Assembly (NCBI GenBank): GCA_035638775.1
Contig: DASQZJ010000012.1
Span: 157,171 to 221,170, forward strand
From: DASQZJ01 sp035638775
Lineage (GTDB): Bacteria > Pseudomonadota > Gammaproteobacteria > UBA5335 > SLRW01
Length of the DNA stretch: 64,000 nucleotides
Direction of reading: 5' to 3'
Shown here: positions 43,340 through 52,192 of the stretch, piece after piece
How the letters are laid out: each line of letters opens with the position of its first letter
Position numbering within the stretch: the stretch's first letter is position 1
Notes under the pieces: model-generated
Seen by the model: the letters and a program-made list of their open reading frames with translations, nothing else
Told to the model about the DNA's origin: nothing
Databases searched by the model: none
Program-made: the position numbers and the translations under genes

Positions 43340-44169
43340 CGGAACAACCCGAGAACCTTGATGCCCAGCAGGAATGCCGGCGCGGCCGCGGTCAGGCTGT
43401 CGATGCGATCGAGCAGGCCACCGTGCCCCGGCAGCAGCGTGCCGCTATCCTTCAGTCGGGCGTGACGCTTGAACATGCTCACGGCCAGATCTCCCACGAT
43501 CGAGAACGATGCGACCACGGCGCACAACGCGACGAACGCGGGAATCGCCCCGGCCCGTACCCCCAGGGGCAGCGCGCACGCGGCGGCGATGAGCGAGCTC
43601 GCGGCCACCCCGGCCACCGCCCCTTCCCAGGTCTTTCCCGGGCTCACGTGCGGTGCCATCTTGTGCCGACCCACTGCCCTGCCGGCGAAGAACGCCGCGA
43701 TATCCGCCGCCCAGATTATCACCAACAGGAACAGCAACAGCCAGGCGCCGGTGGCGGCCTGCACCCGCAACGCCACCACCGCGAACCACGCCGGCACCAG
43801 CATGCACACCCCGGCCAGGGTCTCGCGCCCGCGCATCGGGCGCCCCGGCGGCAGCCCGGCCGGATACGCCAGCACCCAGGCCACCGCGACCACCCACCAG
43901 ACCGCCCCCACGCTCAGCATCACCCCGGCGGTACCTTGCGGCAGCGTGCGCCAGGCCAGCGCGGTCAGCCCGATCAGGGCGGCGATCACGGCGGCGAACA
44001 CCCCGCGGGCGACGGCACCCGGAAGCTGCATGATCCCGCCCCATTCCAGCGCGGCCAGGGTAACCACCACGCCGATGAACAACTCGAGCCAGGCCAGCGG
44101 CAGCAGCACGATCGCCGCCATGACCAGGGGGCCCAGGGCCAGCGCGGTGAGAACCCGTTGCCTAAGCAT
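43336..44169 (-). CDS. cdsA: Phosphatidate cytidylyltransferase
   Basis: Makes CDP-diacylglycerol from phosphatidate and CTP in the inner membrane. The ATG at 44169 gives 277 residues with seven or eight hydrophobic segments. The CTP_transf_1 signature follows near the C-terminus (GDLAVSMFKRHARLKDSGTL then PGHGGLLDRIDSL). It overlaps uppS by 8 bases. Longer in-frame upstream sequence belongs to the uppS region and is not coding here. Confidence 0.95.
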   Translation of the reverse strand: MLRQRVLTALALGPLVMAAIVLLPLAWLELFIGVVVTLAALEWGGIMQLPGAVARGVFAAVIAALIGLTALAWRTLPQGTAGVMLSVGAVWWVVAVAWVLAYPAGLPPGRPMRGRETLAGVCMLVPAWFAVVALRVQAATGAWLLLFLLVIIWAADIAAFFAGRAVGRHKMAPHVSPGKTWEGAVAGVAASSLIAAACALPLGVRAGAIPAFVALCAVVASFSIVGDLAVSMFKRHARLKDSGTLLPGHGGLLDRIDSLTAAAPAFLLGIKVLGLFR

Positions 44170-44932
44170 GCCCCGACCCGGCGGCGATCTGCTCGGCGGT
44201 GCGCCCAAACCGGCGCTGACGCCCCGCATACCAGCGCAGGGCCGCCTCCAGCGCGGCGGCGTCGAAATCCGGCCAGAGCGTGTCGCTGAAGTACAGCTCC
44301 GCGTAGGCGAGCTGCCACAGCAGGAAGTTGCTGATGCGTCGCTCTCCACCCGTACGGACCACCAGGTCCGGGTCCGGTGCGCTGCCCGTCGCCAGGCATC
44401 GCGAGAAGGTTTCCTGATCGAGCGCCACCGGATCCAGATCACCGGACCGGGCCCGCTCGGCGAGATTGCGCGCAGCCTCGACGATGTCCCAGCGTCCGCC
44501 GTAGCCGACCGCGATCGAGAGCCGCAACCCGCGGTTCCGGCGCGTCAGCTGCTCGCCGCGCCGCATCTGCCCGCGCAGCACCCGCGGGAAGCGTTCCGTG
44601 CTTCCGATGAAGGCGAGCTGCACACCGTTGCGGTGCAGCTGCATGATCTCCCGGTCCAGTGTGCGCAGGAACAGCTCGATCAGGAAGGAGACCTCGATCT
44701 CGGGCCGACCCCAGTTTTCGCTGCTGAAGGCAAACAGGGTCAGGTACTCGATGCCCCGCCGGGCACACTCCCGCACCAGCGCGAGCGTGGCCCGCACGCC
44801 AGCCCGGTGACCCGCGTGGCGGGGCAGGCGGCGCCGGCTCGCCCAGCGGCCGTTGCCGTCCATGACCACGGCAAGGTGGCGCAGTGGCGGTCCGGCCTGG
44901 GGCGGCGGGGAGAAACCCGTCAGATCAACCAT
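44162..44932 (-). CDS. uppS: Di-trans,poly-cis-undecaprenyl-diphosphate synthase
   Basis: Cis-prenyltransferase that makes the C55 carrier lipid for peptidoglycan and O-antigen, 256 residues. The catalytic Asp lies in AVVMDGNGRWA (about 22-32). Further conserved regions are FAFSSENWGRP and the C-terminal RTGGERRISNFLLWQLAYAE. The ribosome site before the ATG at 44932 is weak. It is 105 bases downstream of frr. Confidence 0.96.
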   Translation of the reverse strand: MVDLTGFSPPPQAGPPLRHLAVVMDGNGRWASRRRLPRHAGHRAGVRATLALVRECARRGIEYLTLFAFSSENWGRPEIEVSFLIELFLRTLDREIMQLHRNGVQLAFIGSTERFPRVLRGQMRRGEQLTRRNRGLRLSIAVGYGGRWDIVEAARNLAERARSGDLDPVALDQETFSRCLATGSAPDPDLVVRTGGERRISNFLLWQLAYAELYFSDTLWPDFDAAALEAALRWYAGRQRRFGRTAEQIAAGSGHA

Positions 44933-45037
44933 AAGACAGTATGTTCCGGCTCGGTGTCCGCTGTAACGACCGGGCGAGACGGAATCGGCGCGCGCGTCCC
45001 CTCCCCCGGCCCGCGTGGTCGGGTCGGATGCCCGGGG

Positions 45038-45595
45038 TCAGACCGACATCAGCTCCTTTTCCTTCTCCGCGAGCACCTCGTCCACGCGCCCGACGTACTG
45101 GTCGGTGAGCTTCTGCACCTCGTCCTGGGCTCGCTTGATTTCGTCCTCGCTGAGCGACTCGGCTTTCTCCAGCTCCTTGAGATCCGTGATTGCGTCCCGC
45201 CGTATGTTGCGCACCGCCACCCGCGCTCCCTCGGCCTCCTGCCGCACCACGCGCACCATCTCCTTCCGGCGCTCCTCCGTCAGCGCCGGCAGCACCACGC
45301 GAATGACGTTGCCCGCGGTGCTGGGATTGAGCCCCAGGTCGGAACTCATGATGGCCTTTTCCACGGGCTGGACCATGCCCTTCTCGAACGGCGTGATGCT
45401 CAGGGTGCGGGCATCCGCGACGGAGATCGTGGCCACCTGGTAGAGCGGCACCTCCGTACCGTAGTAGGGAACCGTGACGTGATCCAGCAGACTGGTATGG
45501 GCGCGACCCGTCCGCAGCTTGGTCAGATCCTGGCGCAGGGCGTCGACGCTCTTGCGCATCCGCTGGCCGGCGTCCTTCTTGATGTCCTCGATCAT
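45038..45595 (-). CDS. frr: Ribosome recycling factor
   Basis: Splits post-termination ribosomes with EF-G, 185 residues (standard length). It begins MIEDIKKDAGQRMRKSVDAL and contains the LRTGRAHTSLLDHV and LNPSTAGNVIRVVLP motifs of domain I and the domain II hinge. The ATG at 45595 overlaps the pyrH stop as ATGA. Confidence 0.97.
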   Translation of the reverse strand: MIEDIKKDAGQRMRKSVDALRQDLTKLRTGRAHTSLLDHVTVPYYGTEVPLYQVATISVADARTLSITPFEKGMVQPVEKAIMSSDLGLNPSTAGNVIRVVLPALTEERRKEMVRVVRQEAEGARVAVRNIRRDAITDLKELEKAESLSEDEIKRAQDEVQKLTDQYVGRVDEVLAEKEKELMSV

Positions 45596-46341
45596 TTGCT
45601 GTCTCCGGCGGTCGTGTCGTTGTCCACCGTGGTGCCCACGTCACCGTCGCCCAGGACGATCCGCATCAGGGCGCCCGCCTGCTTGATGTCGAACACGCGC
45701 AACGGCAGATCGTGATCGCGGCACATCACGATCGCCGTCGCGTCCATGACGGCGAGGTGCCGATCCAGGACTTCATCATAACGCAAGTGCCGGTAGCGCT
45801 CGGCGCCCGAGTCGTGCACCGGATCAGCCGAATAGACCCCGTCGACCTTGGTGGCCTTGAGCATCAGGTCGGCATTGATCTCGATGGCGCGCAGGCTGGC
45901 CGCGGTGTCGGTGGTGAAGAACGGGTTGCCGGTACCGGCGGCGAACACCACCACCCGTCCCTTCTCGAGGTGGCGCACCGCGCGCCGGCGAATGTAGTCC
46001 TCGCATACCTGGTTGACCCGCAGCGCCGACATCACCCGTACGGGCACCCGCAGGCGCTCCAGCGCATCCTGCATCGCCAGGGCATTCATCACCGTGGCGA
46101 GCATGCCCATCTGGTCGGCGGTGACCCGGTCCACCCCGGACCCCGCGAGCCCCGCACCGCGAAAGATATTGCCGCCGCCGATCACCACGCCGATCTGCAC
46201 GCCGGTGGCGGCGACCTCGCGCAGCTCCTCGGCCAGGCGCCGGATCACCGCCGGGTCGATCCCGTACGGCGCATCCCCGAGCAGCGCTTCGCCACTGAGC
46301 TTGAGCAGGATGCGCCGGTACACGGGGCGTCGGTCGTTCAT
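45592..46341 (-). CDS. pyrH: Uridylate kinase
   Basis: Phosphorylates UMP to UDP, the bacterial-type amino acid kinase fold, 249 residues. Motifs are ILLKLSGEALLG, IGVVIGGGNIFRG and the GTGNPFFTTDTAA nucleotide loop. The C-terminus (RIVLGDGDVGT) is followed by a short tail. It is 159 bases downstream of tsf, a gap containing a perfect GC hairpin, and coupled to frr. Confidence 0.97.
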   Translation of the reverse strand: MNDRRPVYRRILLKLSGEALLGDAPYGIDPAVIRRLAEELREVAATGVQIGVVIGGGNIFRGAGLAGSGVDRVTADQMGMLATVMNALAMQDALERLRVPVRVMSALRVNQVCEDYIRRRAVRHLEKGRVVVFAAGTGNPFFTTDTAASLRAIEINADLMLKATKVDGVYSADPVHDSGAERYRHLRYDEVLDRHLAVMDATAIVMCRDHDLPLRVFDIKQAGALMRIVLGDGDVGTTVDNDTTAGDSK

Positions 46342-46380
46342 GGCGGTCGAGTCAGCCTCTCACGGTTCGGTTCTTGTCCG

Positions 46381-46400
46381 GGTCCGGGCCCCGCCGGACC
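46381..46400 (-). other. Perfect GC stem-loop between tsf and pyrH
   Basis: GGTCCGG and CCGGACC form a 7-bp perfect stem with a 6-base loop in the 159-base gap between tsf and pyrH. No T run follows on the minus strand. It could be a processing site, an attenuator or a weak terminator; the sequence does not decide. Confidence 0.4.
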
Positions 46401-46500
46401 GGCACGCGCACGACGCTTCCCCGCGTTGCCGGGGATGCGGCCGCGAGCGGCGGGCCCCTCCGGGCCAACCCTTGGACCCGGGGGGCCAGCACGGGTTCGG

Positions 46501-47382
46501 TCAGTTGTCCCGAACCTGCGCCATGACCTCTTCGGCGAAGTTCTCTTCCTTCTTTTCGATGCCTTCGCCGACCTCGAACCGCTCGAACGAGAGCACCTCC
46601 GCCCCCTGCTGCTCGAGCAGCTTCTGTACCGACAGGTCCGGGTCCTTCACGAACGGCTGGCCGAGCAGGGTGATCTCGCCCAGATACTTGCGCAGCCGCC
46701 CCTGGATCATCTTTTCCACGATCTCCGGCGGCTTGCCGCTGTCCGCGGCCTGGGCCCGCAGGATCTCGCGCTCCTTCTCCAGGGTATCGGTCGGGACATC
46801 CTTCTCCGCCACGCACACGGGGCGGCTGGCGGCGATGTGCATCGCCAGGTCCCTGGCCAGCGAAGCTTCCCCGCCGCGCACGTCGACCAGCACGCCGATG
46901 CGCTGACCGTGGGTGTAGCTGCCCAGGCGATCGCCCTCCCGGGGCATCAGGCGGACACGACGCACGTTGATGTTCTCGCCGACCTTGGCGACCAGCTCCC
47001 GGCGCGCGTCCTCGACCGTGCGTCCGTCCCCCAGCTGCATCGCGCCCAGCCGGTGCACGTCTTCGGCCCCGCCGGCCAGAGCGGCCTGAGCCACGCGCCG
47101 GGCGAAATCGCGGAAATCGTCGCCACCGGCGACGAAGTCGGTCTCGCTGTTGATCTCCACCATCGCGGCCGCGCTGCCGTCGTCCGCGGTGGCGATGACG
47201 ATCTCACCCTCGGCAGCGACGCGCCCCGCCTTCTTGTCCGCCTTGGCGAGGCCCTGCTTGCGCATGAGCTCCATGGCGGCGTCCAGGTCGCCGTCGGTCT
47301 CGACCAGTGCCTTCTTGCACTCCATCATTCCGGCGCCGGACCGGTCACGCAGCTGTTTGACCAGATCTGCGGTTATCGCCAT
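46501..47382 (-). CDS. tsf: Elongation factor Ts
   Basis: Nucleotide exchange factor for EF-Tu, 293 residues. The UBA-like N-terminal domain is followed by the signatures RDRSGAGMMECKKALVE and the EF-Tu-contacting segment NSETDFVAGGDDFRDFA (the TDF motif). It is encoded 41 bases after rpsB and read from the rpsB promoter in most bacteria. Confidence 0.97.
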   Translation of the reverse strand: MAITADLVKQLRDRSGAGMMECKKALVETDGDLDAAMELMRKQGLAKADKKAGRVAAEGEIVIATADDGSAAAMVEINSETDFVAGGDDFRDFARRVAQAALAGGAEDVHRLGAMQLGDGRTVEDARRELVAKVGENINVRRVRLMPREGDRLGSYTHGQRIGVLVDVRGGEASLARDLAMHIAASRPVCVAEKDVPTDTLEKEREILRAQAADSGKPPEIVEKMIQGRLRKYLGEITLLGQPFVKDPDLSVQKLLEQQGAEVLSFERFEVGEGIEKKEENFAEEVMAQVRDN

Positions 47383-47423
47383 ATGCTGTTACCTCGATTC
47401 TGCTGCGGATTCATCCGGCCGGC

Positions 47424-48380
47424 TCAGGCCTTGTCGCCGGTTTCCCCGGACTCCGGTCCGTCACCGCCGGAGGACGGCGTGGCTGCGGCATCCGCCGCGT
47501 CGGCCGGCTCGTCACTGTCGGTGGACGGCGCGGCTGCGGCATCCGCCGCGTCGGCCGGCTCGGAAGCCGGCGTCACCGGCTCCGCCGCCTCGGCACCCGA
47601 AGGCGCTTCCTCTGCGGCGGCGGCGCTCTCGGTCATGGCCGAATCCTTCACGTCCTCGATCGCGACGAACTCGTCCTCGGGGCCGGCCAGCTCCGCGCGC
47701 TTCTCCTTGCCCCGGAGCACCGCCTCGGCCACCAGGTAGGTATAGAGCCGGATCGCGCGCATGGCGTCGTCGTTCCCGGGGATGACGTAGTCCACGCCGT
47801 CGGGGGAATTGTTGGTGTCGACAATGCCGACCACCGGCACGCCGAGCTTGGCCGCCTCCTTGACGGCGATGTCCTCGAAGCCGACGTCGATGATGAACAT
47901 CGCGTCCGGCAGCCCGTTGATGTCCTTGATGCCGCCCAGGCTGCGCTCGAGCTTGTCCTTTTCGCGCCGCAGCATCAGGGTTTCCTTCTTGCTGAGGCGG
48001 TCGAAGGTGCCGTCCTCCTCCATCAGCTCCAGGTCCTTCAGGCGCTTGATGGACTGCCGCACCGTGCGGAAGTTGGTCAGCATGCCGCCGAGCCAGCGAT
48101 GATCCACGTAGGGCATGCCGCAGCGCGCTGCCTGTTCGTGCACGAAATCGCGCGCCGAGCGCTTGGTGCCGACGAACATCAGCTTGCCGCCGTCGGACGC
48201 CAGGTCCTCGACGTACTTCAGGGCCTGCTTGAACAGCGGCAGGGTCTTCTCGAGATTGATGATGTGGATCTTGTTGCGGGCCCCGAAGATGTAAGGTTCC
48301 ATCTTGGGGTTCCAGTAGCGGGTCTGATGCCCGAAATGAACGCCAGCCTCGAGCATCTGGCGCATGGAGAGGTCAGCCAT
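47424..48380 (-). CDS. rpsB: 30S ribosomal protein S2 with long acidic C-terminal extension
   Basis: Structural protein of the small ribosomal subunit. Residues 1-240 are a normal S2 (MADLSMRQMLEAGVHFGHQTR start, PDAMFIIDVGFEDIAVKEA core). The protein then continues to 318 residues with an Ala/Glu/Asp/Pro/Ser-rich low-complexity tail about 75 residues longer than E. coli S2 (241). The tail contains a repeated PADAADAAA unit of 17 residues. It is the first gene of the rpsB-tsf-pyrH-frr series, with a good promoter about 190 bases upstream. Confidence 0.96.
   Translation of the reverse strand: MADLSMRQMLEAGVHFGHQTRYWNPKMEPYIFGARNKIHIINLEKTLPLFKQALKYVEDLASDGGKLMFVGTKRSARDFVHEQAARCGMPYVDHRWLGGMLTNFRTVRQSIKRLKDLELMEEDGTFDRLSKKETLMLRREKDKLERSLGGIKDINGLPDAMFIIDVGFEDIAVKEAAKLGVPVVGIVDTNNSPDGVDYVIPGNDDAMRAIRLYTYLVAEAVLRGKEKRAELAGPEDEFVAIEDVKDSAMTESAAAAEEAPSGAEAAEPVTPASEPADAADAAAAPSTDSDEPADAADAAATPSSGGDGPESGETGDKA
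47472..47562 (-). repeat. 51-bp-spaced direct repeat inside the rpsB tail
   Basis: Two copies of a 40-base sequence (47472-47511 and 47523-47562) differ at one base and start 51 bases apart, a whole number of codons. They encode two copies of DEPADAADAAA-type sequence. Replication slippage could add or remove units without breaking the frame. Confidence 0.85.
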
Positions 48381-48459
48381 CGGTAGTGCTCCGGTTTTTC
48401 AGGGGTTGGGCCTCCACGCGCCCCATGCGGCAACCCGGTTCCCCCGGGCCATGGCCGGA

Positions 48460-48474
48460 CCACCTGCAAGGTGG
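48460..48474 (-). promoter_or_regulatory. Stem-loop in the rpsB leader
   Basis: CCACCT-GCA-AGGTGG is a perfect 6-bp stem with a 3-base loop in the predicted 170-base untranslated leader of rpsB. S2 is known to repress its own operon through the leader in gammaproteobacteria; that this hairpin is part of that site is inference. Confidence 0.35.
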
Positions 48475-48563
48475 ACCCCGGTCGTCAGGCCTGCGGGAAG
48501 GTCGGGCACCCCGCCGCACGTGACGGCGCGTGTGCGGATTTGGATTGCTTCAAAAGCGCGCGA

Positions 48564-48592
48564 TTTATACCATATTCGCCTGTCTCCCACAA
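48564..48592 (-). promoter_or_regulatory. Strong sigma-70-like promoter for rpsB-tsf
   Basis: On the minus strand TTGTGG (48592-48587), a 17-base spacer and TATAAA (48569-48564) form a strong pair. It is followed by a very GC-rich discriminator (TCGCGCGC) typical of stringently controlled ribosomal promoters. The predicted start is near 48557, giving a leader of about 175 bases. Confidence 0.7.
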
Positions 48593-48665
48593 TGAAGCCG
48601 ATTCCCGTCCAAGGCTCCCGACCCGGCCCGCGGCGAACGTCTCCCGCCGGTGCCAAGGAAGCAAC

Positions 48666-49442
48666 ATGCCCGTTACCATCAAGACGCCTGAAGAGCAGGA
48701 AAAGATGCGTGTCGCAGGACGCCTGGGCGCGCGCGTGCTCGAGATGATCGAGCCGCACGTCCGTCCCGGCGTGACCACCGAGGAGCTCGACCGCATCTGC
48801 CACGACTTCATCGTCGAGGAGCTCGACTGCATCCCGGCGCCGCTCAACTACCGGGGCTTCCCGAAGTCCGTCTGCACCTCGGTCAACCACGTGGTCTGCC
48901 ACGGGATCCCGGGCAACAAGCGGCTCAAGAACGGCGACATCATCAACATCGACATCACCGTGATCCGGGACGAGTTCCACGGCGACACCAGCCGCATGTT
49001 CCTGGTCGGCGAGACCTCGGTGCTTGCGCAGCGGCTCTGCCGCGTGGCCCGCGAGGCCATGTGGGTGGGGATCAACCGCGTGCGCCCCGGGATCACCCTG
49101 GGAGACCTCGGCGCCGCCATCCAGCACCATGCCGAAAGCCACGGCTTCAGCATCGTCCGCGAGTACTGCGGCCACGGCATCGGCCGCGGCTTCCACGAGG
49201 ATCCGCAGGTGCTGCACTACGGAACCCCCGGCGAGGGTCTGACGCTGGAGCCGGGCATGACCTTCACCATCGAGCCCATGGTCAACGCGGGCAAACGGCA
49301 CACCAAGCTCATGCGCGACGGCTGGACGGTGGTGACCAAGGACCACTCGCTGTCGGCGCAGTGGGAGCACACTATCCTGGTGACCGACACCGGGCACGAG
49401 GTTCTCACCCTGCGCGAGGGTGAGGACGTCCCCGACGTCTAG
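48666..49442 (+). CDS. map: Methionine aminopeptidase type I
   Basis: Removes the initiator methionine; cytoplasmic dinuclear metalloenzyme of 258 residues. The metal ligands Asp96, Asp107, His170, Glu203 and Glu234 and the substrate His79 (VVCHGIP) are all in place. AAGGAAG precedes the ATG at 48666; a longer in-frame upstream reading is not supported. It is divergent from rpsB, as in E. coli, and 30 bases upstream of glnD. Confidence 0.97.
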   Translation: MPVTIKTPEEQEKMRVAGRLGARVLEMIEPHVRPGVTTEELDRICHDFIVEELDCIPAPLNYRGFPKSVCTSVNHVVCHGIPGNKRLKNGDIINIDITVIRDEFHGDTSRMFLVGETSVLAQRLCRVAREAMWVGINRVRPGITLGDLGAAIQHHAESHGFSIVREYCGHGIGRGFHEDPQVLHYGTPGEGLTLEPGMTFTIEPMVNAGKRHTKLMRDGWTVVTKDHSLSAQWEHTILVTDTGHEVLTLREGEDVPDV

Positions 49443-49472
49443 CCGCCACGACTGCCGGGAGGACCGAGACCG

Positions 49473-52166
49473 GTGACATCCGCCGAAGCCCTCGAGCCCG
49501 CGGTCGACTTCTGGCGCGACGGCGCACCGCCGGCGGATGCCGGCCGTCTCGCGCACGAGATCGCCGGCGCCGAAGCCGTACCCGCGATCCGCTCGCTGCT
49601 GCGCGAGGGGCAGCGCGCCCTGGAAGACGGTTTCGCCCGTGGCGTGCCGGCACGCGACCTGATTCACGGGCGGGCGCGCCTGGTCGACCAGATCATCGTA
49701 GCCGCCTGGCGGCACTACCTGGCCGGCACGGACCGGGATCGCTTCGCCCTGCTCGCGGTGGGCGGCTACGGCCGCGCCGAGCTGCACCCCGGATCCGACG
49801 TCGACATCACGATCCTGGTGCCCGCGGACGCGGGCGAGGCCTGGCGCGCGCAGGTAGAAGGCCTGGTCGCCTTCCTGTGGGACATCGGCCTCGAGCTCGG
49901 GCACAGCGTGCGCACCCTGGAGGACTGCACCCGGGAGGCCGCTGCCGACATCACCGTGGTCACCAACCTCACCGAGTCACGCCTGCTGGACGGGCCGGCC
50001 ACGATGTTCGACGCCATGCGCGAGGTGATCGCCCCCGAGCGGATCTGGCCGGACCGGGACTTCTTCCTGGCCAAGTATGCCGAGCAGCAGGCACGCCACC
50101 TGAAGTACGACGACACCGCCTACCAGCTCGAGCCCAACGTCAAGGAGGGCCCCGGCGGCCTGCGCGACATCCAGACCATCGGCTGGGTGGCCAAGCGCCA
50201 TTTCCGCGCCGACAGCCTCTACGAGCTGGTGACCCACAGGTTCCTGACCGAGGACGAATACCAGTCGCTGACTGCCGGACAGGAGTATCTGTGGCAGGTG
50301 CGCTTCGCTCTCCACACCCTGGCCGGCCGACGCGAGGACCGGCTGCTGTTCGATCACCAGGTGCGCCTCGCCGAGCAGTTCGGCTACCGCGACGACAACC
50401 ACAACCTGGCGGTGGAGCAGTTCATGCAGCGCTACTACCGCACCATCACGCGGCTGAACCGGCTCAACGAGGTGCTGCTGCAGCTGTTCCGGGAGACCAT
50501 CGTGTTTCCCGACCACGGCGAGCCGCCGGTGCCGGTCAACGCCCGCTTCCGGGTGCGCCGCGGGTTCCTCGAAGTGCGTGACGACGGCGTGTTTCGCCGC
50601 TCGCCGTTCGCCTTGCTGGAGATGTTCCTGCTGCTGGAGCAGGACCAGAGCCTGAAGGGCGTGCGCGCCTCCACGATCCGCCTGGCGCGCCGTTACCGCG
50701 ACCTCATCGACGAGGACTTCCGCAACGACATCCGGGCGCGCAGCCTGTTCATGGAGATCCTGCGCCAGCCGCGGGGCATTACCCACGAGCTGCGCAGGAT
50801 GAACCGCTACGGCATCCTGGCCCGCTACATCCCGGCCTTTCGCCAGGTGGTCGGGCGCATGCAGTTCGACCTCTTCCACGCCTACACGGTGGACCAGCAC
50901 CTGCTGTTCGTGGTGCGCAACATCCGGCGCATGGCGGTGCCCGAGTTCGCCCACGAATACCCCCCGTGCAGCCGGATCATGGAGACCATCCCCAAGCCCG
51001 AGCTGCTCTACATCGCGGCACTGTTCCACGACATCGGCAAGGGCCGCGGCGGCGATCACTCGCAGCTGGGGGCCCTGGATGCCGAGGCGTTCTGCCTGCA
51101 CCACGGCCTGAGTGTCTACGACACCCGCCTCGCGGTGTGGCTGGTGCGCAACCACCTGCTGATGTCCATGACCGCCCAGCGGCGGGACATCAGCGACCCG
51201 GAGGAGATCCACGAGTTCGCTCGCCGGATGCGCAACGAGAGCCGCCTGGACCACCTGTTCCTGCTGACGGTGGCCGACATGCGGGGCACCAACCCGGAGC
51301 TGTTGAACTCGTGGAAGTTCACCCTGCTCACGGAGCTGTACCAGGCCACGCGCGAAGCCCTGCAACGAGGCCTCGAAAATCCCATCGACCCGGCCGAGGC
51401 GATCGAGGACAACCAGGCGCGCGCGCTCGATACCCTGCGCGCCTCGGGCTACGACGACCTGCGCATCGAGCCGCTCTGGGCCACGTTCCCCGAGGACTAC
51501 TTCCTGCGCAACGCGCCCGACGAGATCGCCTGGGAGACCCGCTGCATCCTGGGCGCCGGCGATCGATCCCAGCCGCTCGTGCGCATCCACAAGGGCCAGG
51601 ACCGCGGGGGCACCACGCTGTTCATCTACATGGCCGACCGCGACTACCTCTTCGGCCTGATCACGGCGGTGCTCAACCAGCTCGGGCTCACGGTCCAGGA
51701 GGCCCGCATCCACTCCACCACCGACGGCCGCGCCCTGGACGCCTACGTGGTGCTGGAGGAGGACGGTGAGCCCATCGACGACGACTACCGGGTGCGGGAG
51801 ATCCAGCAGACCCTGACCCATGCCCTGCAGCAGCCCGACGAGTCGATGTTCCGCGTCACGCGACGGGTGCCGCGCCGCGCCCGGGCATTCACCACGCCCA
51901 CCGAGGTCCACTTCACCCACGACGAGACCAACCGGCGCACGGCCCTGGAGCTGATCACCGGTGATCGTCCGGGGCTGCTGTCGACCGTCGGCCGGGTGTT
52001 CCAGCAGCAGGGCATTCGCCTGATGACGGCCAAGATTTCCACCGTCGGCGAGCGCGCCGAGGACGTGTTCTTCGTCACCGACCGGCAGGACCGCCCGCTG
52101 CTGGCTCCGCCCCAGCGCGAGGCGCTCGCGGACGCCCTGCGGCGTGCACTGGACGCCGACGACTGA
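49473..52166 (+). CDS. glnD: Bifunctional [protein-PII] uridylyltransferase/uridylyl-removing enzyme
   Basis: Primary nitrogen sensor that uridylylates or deuridylylates PII according to glutamine, 897 residues. The nucleotidyltransferase site GGYGRAELHPGSDVDI is at 97-112. The HD hydrolase site has His519-Asp520 in ALFHDIGKGRGGDHS. Two C-terminal ACT domains (about 715-790 and 825-895) bind glutamine. The start is GTG at 49473 with GGGAGG about 10 bases upstream. The map-glnD order matches E. coli and Pseudomonas. Confidence 0.97.
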   Translation: MTSAEALEPAVDFWRDGAPPADAGRLAHEIAGAEAVPAIRSLLREGQRALEDGFARGVPARDLIHGRARLVDQIIVAAWRHYLAGTDRDRFALLAVGGYGRAELHPGSDVDITILVPADAGEAWRAQVEGLVAFLWDIGLELGHSVRTLEDCTREAAADITVVTNLTESRLLDGPATMFDAMREVIAPERIWPDRDFFLAKYAEQQARHLKYDDTAYQLEPNVKEGPGGLRDIQTIGWVAKRHFRADSLYELVTHRFLTEDEYQSLTAGQEYLWQVRFALHTLAGRREDRLLFDHQVRLAEQFGYRDDNHNLAVEQFMQRYYRTITRLNRLNEVLLQLFRETIVFPDHGEPPVPVNARFRVRRGFLEVRDDGVFRRSPFALLEMFLLLEQDQSLKGVRASTIRLARRYRDLIDEDFRNDIRARSLFMEILRQPRGITHELRRMNRYGILARYIPAFRQVVGRMQFDLFHAYTVDQHLLFVVRNIRRMAVPEFAHEYPPCSRIMETIPKPELLYIAALFHDIGKGRGGDHSQLGALDAEAFCLHHGLSVYDTRLAVWLVRNHLLMSMTAQRRDISDPEEIHEFARRMRNESRLDHLFLLTVADMRGTNPELLNSWKFTLLTELYQATREALQRGLENPIDPAEAIEDNQARALDTLRASGYDDLRIEPLWATFPEDYFLRNAPDEIAWETRCILGAGDRSQPLVRIHKGQDRGGTTLFIYMADRDYLFGLITAVLNQLGLTVQEARIHSTTDGRALDAYVVLEEDGEPIDDDYRVREIQQTLTHALQQPDESMFRVTRRVPRRARAFTTPTEVHFTHDETNRRTALELITGDRPGLLSTVGRVFQQQGIRLMTAKISTVGERAEDVFFVTDRQDRPLLAPPQREALADALRRALDADD

Positions 52167-52192
52167 ACCCCACCCAGGAACACGGAGAGCGC

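Noticed and set aside
39357..43361. 1334-codon open frame on the plus strand opposite bamA, rseP and dxr
   Set aside because: It is a shadow of three well-conserved genes, with no ribosome site or family resemblance.
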